A stretch of 7,341 nucleotides of DNA from Bacteroidia bacterium (GTDB lineage: Bacteria > Bacteroidota > Bacteroidia > Bacteroidales > BM523). Every line of letters starts with the position of its first letter. Positions within the stretch are counted from its first letter, which is position 1. Positions 6,302-7,341 of the stretch are shown one piece after another. The stretch lies in contig JACQWN010000174.1 of NCBI GenBank assembly GCA_016209245.1, positions 1 to 7,341 on the forward strand, written 5' to 3'. Both the position numbers and the translations under genes were made by a program. The notes under the pieces are model-generated. The model was not told the origin of the DNA, made no database searches, and saw only the letters and a list, made by a program, of their open reading frames with translations.

Positions 6302-6484
6302 TTATTTTACTTTTACAGTGTCTGTTTTACCGGTATCGGTTACTAAACCTTCATCAAGTGTATTGACTATATTTTCAACGCTGAGAGAGTCCCCTTCCTG
6401 ATTTTCAGGTTTTGTTGAAGTTTTACATGCAGATAAAGCGACAATGCTTAAAGCAACTAAAAATAAACAAGCTGATTTTTTCAT
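6302..6484 (-). CDS. Small predicted lipoprotein
   Basis: This 60-residue protein is convergent with pnp. The N-terminus MKKSACLFLVALSIVALSAC is a textbook lipoprotein signal: two lysines, a hydrophobic core and a lipobox LSAC with the lipidated Cys at position 20. The mature part is only about 41 residues, hydrophilic, Thr/Ser/Asp/Glu-rich, and ends in TVKVK. Lysine follows the Cys, and I see no clear acidic surface-export signal of the kind described for Bacteroidota surface lipoproteins, so location in the outer membrane facing the periplasm is a guess. No domain is recognised. The shared hairpin terminator downstream and the clean signal peptide support a real gene. Its upstream region is very A/T-rich with a run of ten A's near 6530; I find no clear promoter on its strand. 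Confidence 0.65.
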   Translation of the reverse strand: MKKSACLFLVALSIVALSACKTSTKPENQEGDSLSVENIVNTLDEGLVTDTGKTDTVKVK

Positions 6485-7341
6485 AATTATTTGTTTTTTA
6501 AATTAAACATTTATAATTTTACTATTAATAAAAAAAAAAGAAAAAGGTAACCCAGAAATATTATTTTTAAAAAAATTTATTAATTTTGTATCACCTTGAG
6601 AAATACGATTTCATGGTCTAAAAAATGGGGAGTACCTTACATCTGAGAATCGGATTTCGGTATCGAATATAAATCAAATCATCAGTGCGACCAAAATATT
6701 ATTTACCGGAGTGCTTAAGCTGGAATGGGAAGGAATAAAAATATCTTACTACTTTTGTTGAATGGTTTGTGACGAAACTGAACATACAATCCTTAACGTT
6801 AGAGGCAAGCTGTATGAAAAATCGACAAGACAAATCATAACTAATGAATTTATTGATTATTATTGACAAAATTAATTTACGTTAGAATGGAAAATATTAT
6901 GAAATTATTAGTAAGACAGCCATCGGACAAAAAACGAAAAAGACAAAAAACGGATATACCATAACAGCACTTTACATGTTACTGTGCTTCGCACCATTGG
7001 GCTACGCCAATCAAAAACAAACGCTGTTTTTACCAAACTTACAAATTTGATTTTTTGTAACACTTTAGCTATATGAAAAAACTTTTGTGAAAAGTGGTAA
7101 AAAAAGATACGAATTTTACAAATTTTTTGCTATAATGTTTTCAACATACCGCTGATGATAAAAAGTTTTATTCACGTGTCAAGATAAATAAATAAATCAC
7201 AATTTTGCAATCAATTTTCAAATTATTATTCAAACGAAACCGAATGACTCCTAACCAAGCATCGGATGTTTTAGATACATTAAAGCGGATAGAACGTTAT
7301 AAAGCCATGCAAATACTGTAGAAGTTACCTTATCCTTTTGA
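6485..7341. other. Region of about 860 bp without a convincing gene
   Basis: I read all frames and found only short pieces. These are an open but startless stretch at 6600-6761 (plus), a 34-codon frame at 6762-6866, a 25-codon frame at 6891-6968 and a 25-codon frame at 7244-7321. None has a recognisable domain. The first two follow each other in frame across the stop at 6759-6761, which could indicate a decayed gene, but I cannot identify a parent family. A TAATTTTG -7-like element lies at 6581-6588 on plus without a matching -33 element. CGTTAGA occurs at 6797-6803 and again near 6881-6887. A/T-rich inverted repeats lie at 7061-7096 (CACTTT with AAAGTG, enclosing ACTTTT-GTG-AAAAGT). The most structured part, 6963-7028, is listed separately. 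Confidence 0.5.
6963..7028. repeat. Compact palindrome cluster (possible cruciform)
   Basis: Outer arms AACAGC (6963-6968) and GCTGTT (7023-7028) enclose smaller inverted repeats. These are AGCAC (6966-6970) with GTGCT (6984-6988), the tight hairpin GTGC-TTC-GCAC (6984-6994), and ATTGG (6996-7000) with CCAAT (7007-7011) around GCTACG. It is more GC-rich than its surroundings. The layout recalls integron attC sites or REP-like repeats, but the conserved attC core bases (GTTRRRY and RYYYAAC) do not match, so I leave the type open. Confidence 0.4.

Noticed and set aside
6963..7028. Integron attC site
   Set aside because: The outer arms and hairpins are suggestive, but the 3' core reads GTTTTTA instead of GTTRRRY and the 5' core reads CCATAAC instead of RYYYAAC, and no integrase is in the window.
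7244..7321. 25-codon frame MTPNQASDVLDTLKRIERYK...
   Set aside because: It reads like a plausible protein start but ends after 25 codons near the window edge. I cannot identify a family or a frameshift partner, so it is not listed as a gene.

Overview
The window looks like an AT-rich chromosomal segment of a member of the Bacteroidota, probably an uncultured Bacteroidales- or Flavobacteriia-like lineage. Three things point there: a very large secreted protein built from SprB-type repeats, which is typical of the type IX secretion (T9SS) and gliding-adhesin world of this phylum; TAnnTTTG-type -7 promoter elements; and starts preceded by A/T-rich leaders without Shine-Dalgarno sequences. There is no CRISPR array, no rRNA or tRNA that I can recognise, and no intact insertion sequence.

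Left part (1-2948, minus strand): a long surface or secreted protein whose C-terminus lies beyond the left edge. It starts at 2948 with a signal peptide, followed by about seven propeller-like repeats and then a tandem array of SprB-like repeats of 75-79 residues. The frame breaks near 1426-1430. The downstream frame stays open from there to the window edge, and repeat alignment shows that the break coincides with the loss of about 92 nt from the second SprB unit. So this is a deletion or an assembly collapse, not a simple one-base slip. The outermost 20 bases form a perfect palindrome.

Middle part (2949-4096, plus strand): a small Arc-like ribbon-helix-helix protein (3146-3316) sits divergently from the adhesin, behind a candidate hairpin leader. 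A nested inverted-repeat cluster of GATATT half-sites follows, then a good Bacteroidota promoter and rpsO (ribosomal protein S15). The 279-bp rpsO-pnp spacer holds a nested palindromic element bounded by 11-bp inverted repeats and containing a REP-like hairpin.

Right part (4097-7341): pnp encodes a complete polynucleotide phosphorylase. It ends in a strong GC-rich hairpin that can also terminate a convergent small lipoprotein gene (6302-6484, minus). From 6485 to the right edge I find no convincing gene, only short broken reading frames and palindromes. One compact set of inverted repeats lies at 6963-7028.

The rpsO-pnp pair is the conserved translation/RNA-decay neighbourhood known from many bacteria. 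The adhesin, the small regulator and the lipoprotein are accessory neighbours with no demonstrated functional link to it. I see no convincing novel multi-gene system. The best leads are the repeat-register break in the adhesin, the unlisted RHH gene with its nearby half-site cluster, and the palindromic element between rpsO and pnp.
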